Positions 31,579 through 43,076 of a stretch of DNA of 64,000 nt are shown here, in pieces; position 1 is the stretch's first letter; the number at the start of each line of letters is the position of its first letter. Source of the stretch: Sphaerosporella brunnea (Eukaryota; Ascomycota; Pezizomycetes; Pezizales; Pyronemataceae); assembly GCA_008704415.1 (NCBI GenBank), contig VXIS01000114.1, positions 61,820 to 125,819 of the forward strand, written 5' to 3'. A program made the translations under genes and the position numbers. Below the pieces are notes generated by a model, which searched no databases, was not told the origin of the DNA, and worked only from the letters and a program-made list of their open reading frames with translations.

Positions 31579-34500
31579 TGGGACGGTGCAGCGGGAGTCC
31601 CGCTCCCAGCTTCGCCGTCAACGGGAGATTCATCACCTCCCCGACCATCTGTTTCAAACTCGCGGCATTCAAAAAACCGCGAAGGACTGCCTCGAGCGGC
31701 CAAGCGCAAGTTTGCATGGGGCCCTTTTCCGAGTTTTGGGAACAAAAGCTCGCAACAATTCCTGACTCGGTCCCGGTCCTTTGGAAATTCAATTACTTCG
31801 CTTTGCGACAAGTTTACTGGACGTTCAAACAAGGGCTTCAACTCACCATCCCCATCTACCCCAGCCCCTTCGCCTCCTCATCACCCCCCTCCACCTCCTC
31901 CTCTTGCTCTGCCTCCTTTCGACATCACCGAGGAAACGTGGTGCGACTTTTCACCGGCGCAAGAGTCGCAAGATCTTCATCACGAAATACAGCGAGACGT
32001 TTTAGACAACCCGAAGCAGCAAGATACCTCATACCACCAGCAGGACCAGGGGGAAAATTCGCCACTTCCTAGAAGTGTGACTTTCGACGCTCTCGGGCCA
32101 AACAAGTCTGCTTGTGCGGATGAGATACATCCTGGAGCGTTAGTATCAGCTCTGACCGACGAGGAGATCACGGAGCATCATTCGAAGCACACGCACTCCC
32201 CGGAGTCCCCGCCACTTGACATGTCTCCCCGCAAGGCCAAAGCGACGGGTCCAGAGACTCCAAAGAGGAGCCATCATAATCAGGGCTCAGACCAGATGCC
32301 TTCCAATGTTTCGGCCACACATCTTCTGAAGTTCTTTGGACCCGAAGTCACCCCCATTTTGGAGAAACGTCCCGATACTTCCTTTTCACGTGACCAATCC
32401 ACTGTTTCTCAGACATCTCTTTTGGAATCCCCAACACCACAGCACACTTTTGGTCGAAAGGGTCCCGCTGGCACCGTCACCCCAATCGATCTTAGTCAGC
32501 GCATGTCTGAGCGGTTTCCTCCCCCCGAGACTCCGACCAAGGTTCATCGACCTAAACACAAGAGAGAGAGCCGGGCAACAGTCATGTTCCCGCCAAATCA
32601 TGTTTCTGGACCTAAACCAGGCGTTGATGGCACGTCCAATCGATTCAATCCCGCCGAACCAAGTGGTAGGATTTCAGTTTCAAGAGGAGAAGATTCAGCC
32701 CATGGCGAACTCGGGGCAGCGCTTATTCGACCAGATGCTTCGGACAACGCTTGCAAGCAAGAAAACCCCGCACAGTCTCGACTGGTTTCCGAAGAAAGTC
32801 TTCTATCCGTTAAAACAGAGGCTTCTTCTCAGATCTCAAGCGACGCAACTTCGGCAACCCGCTCGCGTTGGAGATCCAGACTTCCTGTAACTATCAACCC
32901 AGCTTCAAACCGTCCGCCGGTTACACTGGAGACGATGCCAGAAGCCCAGACTCCAAAGGGCACCATGAAGCCTCCCGGAGAGAAAAAGCCCGGGTTTGTC
33001 GAAAGGCTTTTTAAACGTTCGACGCCTGCCCCAGCACGTGCACGCATTAAAATCACTCACCCCACCGATATCAACTCGCCGATACATCACCAGGGTTTTC
33101 AACACCAGGGGTTCAGCGAACAGATGCACTTGATTCCGTTGCCTGGTGCAGTAAACCAGCAGGGACGTGGTTCCACTGGCCAAGCCGAACAACTCCCACA
33201 ACCGACTGATTCACAGGCATCTCATACGATTGCTTCTGAAAATACAGCTCCAGTTACGCAGCCCTTCAAAGCCAGGGAAACAGGTCAGCTGTCGGAGTCG
33301 GAGGGTGTGCGAAACACCAAAGACTTAGAAAAGAGAGCCCCCCGTACTTCCGAGTTCATCAAACACGGTCCGCACACCACACCGCTGTTAGTTTTATACC
33401 TACCGCTGACCTTTGAACTGCTATGCAGAATCTACCAACCCTCCAGCCGTTGGAACTAGTATTCAGACTCACCAGCAGGCTGGCCCCATTCGCGTTGACC
33501 AAGAGTTTCCCTGCGCCCTTCACTCACATATCCCCGGAAAACAAACAGATTGTCAGCCTTCTGGTGCTTCCCATATCGGTTTGCAGCTCCCTGGAGCCAA
33601 ACATCTGGCGAACATCAAGAGCTTGGACGATGATCTAGGGCGTTCTCAGCAGCTTGGAACCATGCAGAGTGTTCCAATGGTTACCGTTCGTAGTGCGACG
33701 CCTCCTCCCCAAGAAGAGGTAAACGAAGGAAAGCCGGAAAACACTCCCAACGCTTTTCTAAGCACTCCTGATAACACTGAGAGTCAATCAGCCGTCATTT
33801 CTCCTGGCCTGCAGAAATACACCCCAAAGAGGGAGAAAACTACGACTATACGGGTTGATTTGGAGGACAGGGGTAAGACGGCCCCTCGAAATTGGAAACT
33901 CCTTGACCATGAAGGTCTCTTCAAAAATATTTTCCACTACGTAAGTCCCTTCTCCCCTGTGGGATTCCTTTTAACTGAGAATCTCCAGCTTGATCGAGGA
34001 GACATGGCCATATTCTCTCGAGTCTGCAGATTCGCGAAGTGTGTCGTGGAACCGTGCTTGTACCACACCATCGAGCTCTCACCTCGTCCGCCGAGTAGTG
34101 TCTGCTACCACTCTCTTTCGGACAGCCTTCTCCTCTTGAGCCGTGGCGGCGTTGAGCAGAAGCTTCTGGAATACACTCGTCAGATCAAGATCGGAGCCGG
34201 TTGGATGATGAATCACTGGGCCATGTACGACTTATCGGATACTAAAAACCCACATCGCCGTGTCTCTCCTGTGGAGGCCATATCAAAAGGATATTTTGAG
34301 TGGCCTGAGGAGATGCTCGATGGCTTGTTGGCAAGGCAAATTGAGGGCAAAGTGAGAGATGGTGAAGGTTTCGGCGATGGAGGCGCTGCGGATGTGCTCG
34401 TGGGAATGACCTTGCTCCTGCAGAAGGCCAAGAACGTGGAGAAGCTTGTGTGGGGCTCTCATATCCCGATCAAGAACCGCTCAAAGGGGCTCTTCTTTAA

Positions 34501-35458
34501 AAAGCCACTCAAGCATGTTGAATTCAACCTTGCACGTCCGGAAAAGATGTGGGTACGGAACCCTGAGAGTGGGTTGGATTTGGTGGGCGTTCCCAACTAC
34601 CACCCGAACCTCTCCTCATTGAGCAGATGTCCGCTTGTCACTCTCGCTCTTACGAATGTTGCCACTGTCGACGCTACGTGGTGGACCAATCTCTTTAAAC
34701 TGATCAAGGACGTTTCCAGGACTTTGAGGCACCTGTGCTTGGAGGTAACTGGACCAAATCTACCTCTCCTTTCTTGGCATTCTAGCTTTCAGGCCGGTAC
34801 CAAGAACACACTTCAGCTCGAGTCGCTGCGTGTTCGGGGCATGACTGTCGACCAGCAGTCTATTGCCATTCTCAGCCCAGAAATTCTCCGCAGCGTCTCC
34901 CTGCTTGGATGTTCCCCAAATGCCGGGTTGGTGTTCGCTGATAGCCAGCTAAAATCGATTACCAACTTCGCTACGGATACCTGGGAATTTGTGGATCTCG
35001 CTTTGTCGATTGCCCGCAGTGGAGGACGAAAGGTGGTTTTCACCCCTTCCGTTCCTGGTTCAGCCGGCAAGGTGGGTGAGTTGATGAAGGCGGCGGTGGC
35101 CCTGGAAAAGCTTCACCTTTCCGCTTATTGCAAGGTGAGTACTCCTATTCTCAGCGAATTCTTTTCCGTCCAACCCTGCGTTGCCAACCTTGAGCTGGCT
35201 CTCGTCCGCGATCAGTGGAACATTCTTTTGGAACATCTCCACTGCCTCACTTCTCTTCGCAGACTCATTCTTCACATTGATAATGAGGGGAAGGAACTCA
35301 AGAAGGGAAGGCGCAGGCGGTTCCCGGCTGATGACGCCGAGGAAGCGGTTGATGCTGTAAAGAAAGGAAGGAAATTGGTTGAGGTTGGTGCTGGCGGCTT
35401 CCGCTGGAAGGTGAACTGGAAGGTGGAGCCTCCAAATATTTACCGCGTGGTTGGTTAG
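31579..35458 (+). CDS. Large F-box/LRR-like fungal protein
   Basis: Model: exons 31579-33367, 33429-33940, 33989-35458, about 1256 aa. Residues 1 to about 740 are disordered, rich in Pro, Ser and Thr (PPHHPPPPPPLALPP early on). Splicing out a 48-nt intron (GTAAGT..CTCCAG, 33941-33988) restores an F-box-like segment, LFKNIFHYLDRGDMAIFSRV followed by CRFAKCVVEPCLYHTIEL, at about residues 760-800. The rest resembles the irregular leucine-rich region of fungal F-box proteins (RTLRHLCLEV, LQLESLRVRG, LEKLHLSAYC, LTSLRRLILHID). Such proteins usually give substrate specificity to SCF ubiquitin ligases; that role is inferred. The first intron's donor is uncertain: GTCCGC at 33368 or GTACTT at 33344 both keep frame. 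ATG 31579 is the first in frame; an upstream exon is possible. Confidence 0.75.
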
Positions 35459-36216
35459 TCCTCGATCTGTCCTAGTGTTGGACCTTGAATTGAGGGGTAT
35501 CGAGGATTGGTCCTCAGCCGAAGGTTATGTGGATGTAGGGCCCTAAATTCTGAGGGGCGGCTTGTGGAGCTAATACATTTTCACGAAATACTTTTTTCAA
35601 TGCTTTCGTTGCCGTGGTTTGGGGTATTCTGATCCTGTACCTACTCAGTTGGTAACTAGTGGCTTTTACATTCGGAATCGTCATGGCATGTGGAAAAACA
35701 CCGTGGTGATAGTAGACAAAATCAGCAGTCTCAGCGTTTCATATGAATCGTGCCTCGTAACTTCTGGTGTGTGTGTGCTTGAGTAAGTCCTTAAGTTATA
35801 TACGAGTACCATTCTACATCATGTGGTATCACTCGACATACCAGAGTTTCACTTTTCCCGAAATACTCCTTCTCCTAATTCCAAAAACTCATTAACTATA
35901 AGTAAAGTCGGCTAATTCTCTTGCGCTCTCACTGTTTTGTTGAACCTTCCCCACGTGCATGCGCTGTCGTTGACGTCCGGAAGCTCTCGTAAACGCCAGG
36001 TAACCCCACCGGTGCCAAGTACCAATGGGAAGCGCTCAATGGTAATCGACCAACACGTGACGCTGCAGCTGTTGGGGCCTCCGCTTCGCGGAGATCCAGA
36101 TTCGACGACGTCAAGAATCGGTCCAACGCCACCACCCCTACCCCTCCACCATTCAAAGGCTGCCGCGCCTGCGCTTCGATCTCCGCTCCGCCGTCCCCTA
36201 ATATATACTACCCATA
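35459..36216. other. Intergenic between F-box-like gene and nuo-49
   Basis: Holds the 3' region of one gene and the promoter of the next. TATATACTACCCATAATGG immediately precedes the nuo-49 start. No other gene is seen. Confidence 0.5.
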
Positions 36217-37786
36217 ATGGCGTCCTCCTTCGCACGGCTCGCCGCCCGATCATCGGCTACGAAGTTCCTTCCCCGGTTCACAGCCGTAGTACCTTCCAAG
36301 ACCGCCGCACGATGCTTCGCGACGACGCCGTTGAGAAAGGTGGAAGCCGAGTACCAGCGCACGACATTGACGGAGATTAACCCAGAGGACCCCATGGCCG
36401 CTTACGGCCAGCAAAGTGAATCCCATGTTCCTCCGGAGAAGCGCAAGATCAGACATTACACTGTCAACTTCGTATGTTCTTTTTTGACTGCGATGTGATG
36501 TGGCAGGCAGGCATTGCGGCAGGCAGGCAGGGGCTGATGGATGGAAATAGGGTCCGCAACATCCTGCCGCTCACGGTGTGTTGCGGTTGATTCTGGAACT
36601 CAACGGAGAGGAGATTCTGCGGAGTGATCCCCACGTCGGACTGCTGCACAGAGGAACGGAGAAGCTTATTGAGTACAAGACCTACCTTCAGGTGTGTGGT
36701 CTGCAGTCGGCTATGTGCTTGTTTCTGACCGCTGTCTCAGGCGCTCCCGTACTTTGACCGTCTTGACTACGTCTCTATGATGACGAACGAGCAGTGCTTC
36801 TCGCTGGCCGTTGAGAAGCTGCTTAACATCGAGGTCCCCGACAGAGCAAAGTGGATCCGTACCTTGTTCGGTGAAATCACTCGTATTCTTAACCACCTGA
36901 TGTCCGTTCTTTCCCACGCCATGGACGTCGGTGCTTTGACGCCCTTCCTGTGGGGTTTCGAGGAGCGTGAGAAGCTCATGGTATGCACATTCCACTTTGC
37001 GCTTTCTGTGGCGCTGACACATTCGAGGAATTCTACGAGCGTGTCTCTGGTGCCCGTCTCCACGCCGCCTACGTACGCCCCGGTGGTGTCCACCAGGATC
37101 TCCCCATCGGTCTCCTTGACGACATCTACCAGTGGGCGACCCAGTTCGGTGACCGCATCGACGAGATCGAGGAGCTGCTCACCGACAATCGTATCTGGAC
37201 TGCGCGTACCGTCGGTGTCGGTACAGTGACCGCGGCTGACGCTCTCAACTACGGTTTCACTGGTGTCATGCTCCGTGGCTCCGGTATCCCTTGGGATGTC
37301 CGCAAGGCGCAACCGTACGATGCGTACGGAATGGTCGACTTCGAAGTGCCCACCGGACAGAACGGCGACTGCTACGACCGTTACCTCTGCCGTATGGAGG
37401 AGTTCCGCCAGTCCCTCCGCATCATCCACCAGTGCCTCAACAAGATGCCCCCGGGACCCGTCCGCGTCGAGGACTACAAGATCTCCCCTCCTCCCCGCGC
37501 TGCCATGAAGGAGAACATGGAAGCGCTCATCCACCATTTCCTGCTGTACACCAAGGGTTACGCGGTGCCGCCGGGTGAGACCTACTCCGCCATCGAGGCG
37601 CCTAAGGGTGAGATGGGTGTCTTTGTCGTCTCGGACGGCTCCGAGAGACCTTACCGCTGCAAGATCCGTGCGCCTGGATTCGCGCACTTGGGTTCGTTTG
37701 ATCAGGTTGCTAAGGGACACTTGCTGGCTGACGCTGTCGCTATCATCGGAACTATGGACTTGGTGTTTGGTGAGGTTGATCGGTAA
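36217..37786 (+). CDS. nuo-49: NADH:ubiquinone oxidoreductase 49 kDa subunit (NDUFS2)
   Basis: Core subunit of mitochondrial complex I; with PSST/NDUFS7 it forms the quinone-binding site of the matrix arm. Model: exons 36217-36471, 36551-36691, 36741-36980, 37028-37786; 464 aa, standard length. All junctions are phase 0, with introns of 79, 49 and 47 nt. The N-terminus ([20 protein letters not shown]) is Arg/Ser-rich and lacks acidic residues, as expected for matrix targeting. Family blocks are complete: [114 protein letters not shown] and the invariant C-terminal [12 protein letters not shown]. Confidence 0.98.
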
Positions 37787-38866
37787 ATTGAGATAGCGCG
37801 CGAGTGGTGAGGATTGTATAAAAGGGCTGTTCGTTGCTGTTGCTGTAGGTGTGGATAGAGGATTTATATGATGCTAGCATGCGGTGCAATCTATCCTTGT
37901 TTTTTTTCTGTTGCGACATGATTTCAGTCAACTTGGTGATGTCTCAAAGTGCTGTGCTTCTCAATAACTGCAACCAAATCGTCAATGTCCCCACTAAGGA
38001 CGCAGTAGATTTAACCTTGCCTCTACCCTCTTCGAGTTCGACTCTGTGGTCTTTTCAAATCCTTTATTTTCAACTTGTCTTTGCCATTTGCGAAGATATC
38101 TTGTACCCCTGCTTTTCCAGAACGCGGGACACCATGGCAAAAAATTCCGAGTGCTCAATAGTGAACCACTTTGGGGTGTCTTCCAGCGGTGCGAAGCCAT
38201 TGAGGCATTCTTTTTCTACATGCACATCCGAATGCTATCCAGTGAAGCAAACATGCACTCACTGGAAGTTATTTAAGGCACACCCACCACTTTGAGTTTT
38301 ACTTGCCCCCCCCAACACAGTTCCCTATGGTTTACCGGGTTATTCAACCTTTCGAAGGTGGAATACACCCTCCGGTTTCCACTCGGGGGCTAACGAAATG
38401 CTTGTTAACCTTTACTGCCTCCTACTTCCTCCACTTCTCCTACGCTGGTTGCAGTCTGCTGTGTCAATTTGAGCAGGCCATGGGACTCAGTTGAACATAA
38501 GTCGCCATCAAAGGATTTATTGTCGCAGCGTATAGAGACACAACAAGTATGTTTCCGCTTGCTGATGCCTGGAGGAGCCATTCTCCCTGTGTTCGATGCA
38601 GGGAGAGAGGAGGCTGCTCCCATTATTACTTTTTTTCTTCTGGGCCCGGGTGTAGGCAGATGGAGAACAGTTAAGTGCGGTGTCGGAGAAGATATACAAG
38701 TCGGCTGCTCGAGAAGGGAAAACCCGACATGACGCGGGTATGTTTGTCTCGAGCTCGATGCGGATTTCTGGGTTAACATAGGCAGATGCAGGGTGCTCCT
38801 CAATACTAGTACGTGAGGTACCCGTAAGGACTCTGGTCACACTGGTGACCTCGATCGCCGACCAGA
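37787..38866. other. Non-coding, downstream of nuo-49
   Basis: A 1.1-kb stretch with only short, composition-biased open frames. I see no RNA gene or repeat in it. Confidence 0.5.
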
Positions 38867-39873
38867 CATGTCCGTGCTTAATCGCATGGACCAGACGCCA
38901 TTGTCGGCCCGGCTCCTCGACCCCGAAAAGCCAGTGGGACTGGAAGCGGAGCGAGAAACAGACCGATAGTTCATACCACAGACCGTCCCCATATCTTCAT
39001 GGCCAGTTTCGCAATCAGTACGGACACCGGCTTGGAGGAAGCAAAATCCTTCGGGCTTGACAAGATTCGGGGTATGTTTTTTGTCTGATGAAGCTCGACG
39101 GGAATGTATAGGCTAATATAGAGCTGCCACAAAAGCCCCCTCAATAAAACCGACTACCTCTTCTTCAACGCAGGCAAGAGCATTCTGCCTTCAAAAATGA
39201 ACTACTTGAACAGACGGAGCGTTTCCCATCGACGAGAAACAAAAGACTACTTCGCAGCGTCGCGCTGGGTACAAGATACTCAAACGGACAGGAAAAGAAT
39301 AATCTGGCCAACAACGCCAACCTCGATCGCGAGCCAAGCCTGGAAGGTGCCTTGGTCAACCAAACCAGAACTGCTCAGCCGGATGGGACAGACACAATCC
39401 ACGGGAAAAAACAACACTGAGCCTGGAGTGATGAGTGGTACAGTTTGTCCCTTCTTGGCGCAAACCTCGCGGGTAGGTGGGGATATCGGCTGCTGTAATG
39501 CCTTCGGTATGGTGGCGGCAGTTGTTGGAGGCTCAGAACGTCGGTCTTCATTTGACAGGTCCATTGACCAATTATGGGGCGAATTAGTTGGAAAATAGAA
39601 CATACTTTTTATTCAAAAACCGCCCCTGGGGACAGAATGCATATTGACGTTCGTAATATCCTGGACGCCCGCTACAGTATGCGTGTTGACGTGGAGATTT
39701 CATCTTTGGCTGGCGAATTTAGTTTGGTTTTAGGTGACACTACTACCGTAGCCGTTGATCGGCACTATTATCCACAAGCATACTCTGAGACACATCCGGG
39801 TATAAACCAGACATTCCTCATGATGATCGCCTTCACCCTCGGGGTGGTTGGGGTGGTTGGATGTGCAACTTGA
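38867..39873 (+). other. Possible unrecognised or decayed gene
   Basis: Several plus-strand pieces look protein-like but I cannot join them. ATG 38867 begins MSVLNRMDQTPLSARLLDPE and stays open for 33 codons. ATG 39000 begins MASFAISTDTGLEEAKSFGL and meets a GTATGT donor at 39072. A 39197-39598 frame follows, then 39637-39873 reads MHIDVRNILDARYSMRVDVE and ends with a hydrophobic stretch (TFLMMIAFTLGVVGVVG). They may be exons of one gene, a degraded gene or chance. No family is recognised. Confidence 0.25.
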
Positions 39874-40153
39874 TCACTCACCAGCTACATCGGAAAACCG
39901 CTTACGAGATATCTAGGCCGCAAATCGGTGAATAGCTCCTTATCTCTGACAACATGGTGACTAGTCTAGGCAGACTGCGCGCGTGGCCCGGGCCGATCCA
40001 ATCGATCATATGCCTCATCCATCGCGCAGGCATCCATCGCAGAGACCCTAGATAGCCGAGGCGGGAGTAGTGCGAGTGAAGCTGCTGCGCTTGTCTCAGT
40101 TGTGCGCGACCCGAGTGATAATACGGCAATGGTTACACAGGGCAACACCAAAT

Positions 40154-40227
40154 GGCTTCATGGTGTAGTTGGTTATCACATCAGTCTAACACACTGAAGG
40201 TCCCCAGATCGAGCCTGGGTGAAGTCA
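40154..40227 (+). tRNA. tRNA-Val(AAC)
   Basis: The 74-nt cloverleaf is complete: acceptor GGCTTCA/TGAAGTC plus discriminator A, D arm with TGGTGTAGTTGG (A box), anticodon stem TCAGT/ACTGA around CTAACAC (anticodon AAC), T arm CCCAG/CTGGG with ATCGAGC loop. No intron. A T6 terminator occurs about 30 nt downstream. The damaged copy at 23513-23580 is derived from this sequence type. Confidence 0.97.
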
Positions 40228-40986
40228 CTCTACGTAGCCTCCCGCACAGGAGGTTTCGCGTTTTTTCCTTTTCTTGGGGAAAGCATCCACCTCGATTCCC
40301 ACTACTACCTACATACGGCATTCTCCGAGAAAATGCTGGATACTGCAGCCGACTTCATGGAAAACCAGGTCAGGGTAGCATAGATCGCAACAAGCCTGGT
40401 GATCTCCGCGACTCCAACCAAGGCAACTCTGCCCATGCGAGCAGGACGCAACACGGAGGGAGAAAATCTGTGGCTATCATAGGCAGTAGAGTAGATAAAG
40501 CAATGCTCCGGCGCATTCCCTGTTGTCGTGGACATACATACCTGGCGCCTGCGCTTGTGAGTTCCGCAAGCGGTTAGTGATTTTCCATGGGAACGGCTGC
40601 TGGCCTGGGATTTGGATCAATAAACGCGTCTGAAGTGCATTTTCCGCATGGGAATACAGCACTTTCACCGCACGGGGCGGCGACCTGCGGGCAAAATTCC
40701 AATTTTCACTGCAACTACATCGGGCGCATGCAGCGAGTGGCGGCGCATGGAGTGAAACATCAAACACCCAAAGAAAAAGCCACAACCCCGTCGTCCGCTT
40801 CACATCCAAGTAATTAACAACCGCACATCCAGCACATTCTTCATTCTTGCGATGCCTTCTCTCCTCTGTGTGTGTGTGTGTGTATGCAGTTGCGTGGTGG
40901 TAGTGCGAGACAACTCACTGGCACAAAGGACTGCGCACCACAAGGCTCTGTGGCTGTGGCAGGTGCTTGGATAAAGAGGAGACAGA
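40228..40986. other. Non-coding, with (GT)n microsatellite
   Basis: Spacer between tRNA-Val and the next gene. It contains a (GT)n repeat at about 40866-40883, roughly 100 bp before the next start codon. No gene is seen. Confidence 0.5.
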
Positions 40987-41964
40987 ATGCCCGGGTCGCG
41001 GTTTAATCCGTCGACTTTTGTGGTGCCGACTACGAGGGAGCTTGAGAAACGGCGTAGGGACTTGGAATTGGGGAAACATTCGAGTTCAAAGTCAGCGTCG
41101 ATTTCAACTTCCGCCAACATCACCAGCACTGACTCGGAATGCATCACCGCAACCTCAAATAATTGCAACGACGACAACATCACCGCTTCTGTCGACACCC
41201 TCGACCTCGACCTCACCACCAGTTTCAGTGACAATACTACTTCTGATAAAGACAACACCGCTTCTCCCAACACCCCCGACTCCGGCCGCACCACAACGGA
41301 TCATCTCACCGAGCTCAAATTCGCATTCGCGGCCGCGATCCTCGACATCGCCCTCTGCGGCCTCGCCGCGTCTCAGGGTCTCCACACCGACCAAATCTCG
41401 CAGTGGCGGGATCACTATCTCCCTCTCATTGTGGAAGAAACCTTCACCGCCCCACCTAGTTCACCATCACCGTCGCCATCTTCCTCGTCCTCGCAACAAT
41501 CCTTATCCCCATCCTCAGAAAAGATGGACATAAAAACCCTAACAGAAGATCTCGCACACGCACTCGCCTCCATCTCCATCTCCGACCAGCCGGACGCGCG
41601 GTATCACGAGTACTTCATCGCCGCGCAGGCCAGCTTTAGGAAAGCTGAGCAGCTAGCAGCCGAGATCCAGTCAAGGAAGTTGACGCTGTTGACGGTGCGG
41701 ACGAAGCCGTGGATCAGGATTGTTGAGGATGTTATCTGTTCTGCATCTGCCGAGGGCCAGGGGGAGGAGCGGATGGAGGAGCGGATGGAGGAGCTGAGGA
41801 GGAGGATCATTGCAGCGGTTAGGGGACGCGAGGAGAGGTTGGGAGAGGGATATAAGCTTGATTTGGGCACCGTTAGGGGCCGGATTGAGGCTAGGGGTGG
41901 GAGGGATTTGGCGAGCGTTAGGGACAGGGTTAGGAAGAGGGTACAGAGAAGGAAGAGGGGATAG
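40987..41964 (+). CDS. Hypothetical protein, Ser-rich with charged C-terminus
   Basis: Single exon, 325 aa, not recognised. The N-terminus (MPGSRFNPSTFVVPTTRELE) is followed by a disordered Ser/Thr/Asp-rich part to about residue 105, then a short apolar helix (LKFAFAAAILDIALCGLAAS). After a Pro/Ser linker a second ordered part covers about 185-245 (DIKTLTEDLAHALASISISD, YFIAAQASFRKAEQLAAEIQ). The end is strongly basic and helical (MEELRRRIIAAVRGREERL, VRKRVQRRKRG), with a short MEER duplication at about 263-270. Coding is supported by length and by C-ending codons in the first two thirds; the last third is rich in AGG and GAG codons. Confidence 0.65.
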   Translation: MPGSRFNPSTFVVPTTRELEKRRRDLELGKHSSSKSASISTSANITSTDSECITATSNNCNDDNITASVDTLDLDLTTSFSDNTTSDKDNTASPNTPDSGRTTTDHLTELKFAFAAAILDIALCGLAASQGLHTDQISQWRDHYLPLIVEETFTAPPSSPSPSPSSSSSQQSLSPSSEKMDIKTLTEDLAHALASISISDQPDARYHEYFIAAQASFRKAEQLAAEIQSRKLTLLTVRTKPWIRIVEDVICSASAEGQGEERMEERMEELRRRIIAAVRGREERLGEGYKLDLGTVRGRIEARGGRDLASVRDRVRKRVQRRKRG

Positions 41965-42544
41965 AGGAGCCTTAAAGCCAGAGAAGGGAGGGGCGTGGTC
42001 TCTGGTGGCTTTTGGTAGGCTGTTGGATGGCAGGAGGTGCAGATGGATTGAAGGCGGGAGGAAGGGATTTGGCGGGTGTTATAAAGGTGTTGAGAAGAAG
42101 GAGGAGAGGCGAAGAGTGTCGGGGTTGTTTGTATGGGTCCGGGAATGCTGCGGATGCGACCGCCTGGCGGCTTTTGGGGGAAAAGCATATGGTCTGTTGG
42201 GAAGTGTTTTCTTGCCAACTTTGCAGCGTTAGATCTGCCTCTTTTTGTTTCCTTCAGCCAATTGTTTTTTTTTGTTTTTTTTTGTTTTTTCGGTCTTCTT
42301 GGGGTCTGCATATTTTTGTGGTGTTCTGGTCGGGGCCGTTTTTTGGTAACCACTGCGATGGGTTGTTTTCATGTTACATACAGATTTGGATACCGATGGG
42401 TAACGACAATCGGTAAAAGTGTGTTTCCAATTCCAATCTGTGTGGTCTCTGTGAGCGAGCTTTATATAGAGTAAGTAGGATGGGGGAGTGTGTTTGTATA
42501 ATACGAGAGTGAGCGATATTAAAAAAGAGAAAAACAAAAGAAAC
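41965..42544. other. Non-coding, T-rich 3' region
   Basis: G/T-rich sequence with T-tracts at 42240-42290. The right end (AAAAACAAAAG, about 42530) is the oligo(T) terminator, on the minus strand, of the initiator tRNA next to it. Confidence 0.5.
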
Positions 42545-42616
42545 TAGCAGCACCTGGTTTCGATCCAGGGACCTCCGGGTTATGAGCCCGGCGCGCTTCC
42601 GCTGCGCCATGCTGCT
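42545..42616 (-). tRNA. Initiator tRNA-Met(CAT), copy 1
   Basis: 72-nt gene with eukaryotic initiator hallmarks: A1-T72 closing the acceptor stem AGCAGCA/TGCTGCT, three G-C pairs flanking the anticodon loop (GGG-CTCATAA-CCC), and T loop ATCGAAA (A54, A60) in place of the elongator TTCGAAT. Oligo(T) follows at about 42530. Identical to copies 2 and 3 in this window. Confidence 0.97.
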
Positions 42617-43076
42617 TGGGTATATATACTCTCAACTTTGCACAGTATAAGGATAAGAGTCCAATCCCTTCAAAGCGTGACTAACCTCTCACTGTAGGGA
42701 CACCATAGGCCACGAGGGTGGAGGTTCGGGTTTCCTGGGTATTTTTAGCCTGCTAACTATTGAGCAGAAACGGCGGGGTCATATTGCCAAGCCGCGTGGA
42801 AGATCCGGGGAACCTGAAGACAAGACTTCGACAGTCTCAGAGTCCCCATGATCAAGCGGAGAAATGTTCTGGATGGCCACAGGCTTGGGGACTTCCCTGG
42901 TGAATTGTTATTACGCTCCACGGAGATTGCCTTCCAAGTGCCAAATCTGGAGATCTCACAAGCCGCATCTAATTGCAGCTACAGCAGCTTACTCTACGTC
43001 ATTCACTCCCAGTTGCAGCCAGCTAAAGCGAACCCCAGACCCAAGCTCTTCAATCCTAGGAAAAACCATCGCAGAC
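42617..43076. other. Intergenic, upstream of the AlkB-like gene
   Basis: No RNA gene or repeat is seen. The AlkB frame is open back to an ATG at 42864, but the 71 extra codons have no conserved features, so I place this stretch outside the coding region. Confidence 0.45.

Noticed and set aside
36767..37720. 317-codon minus-strand frame
   Set aside because: Shadow of nuo-49; the sense strand has complete family blocks.
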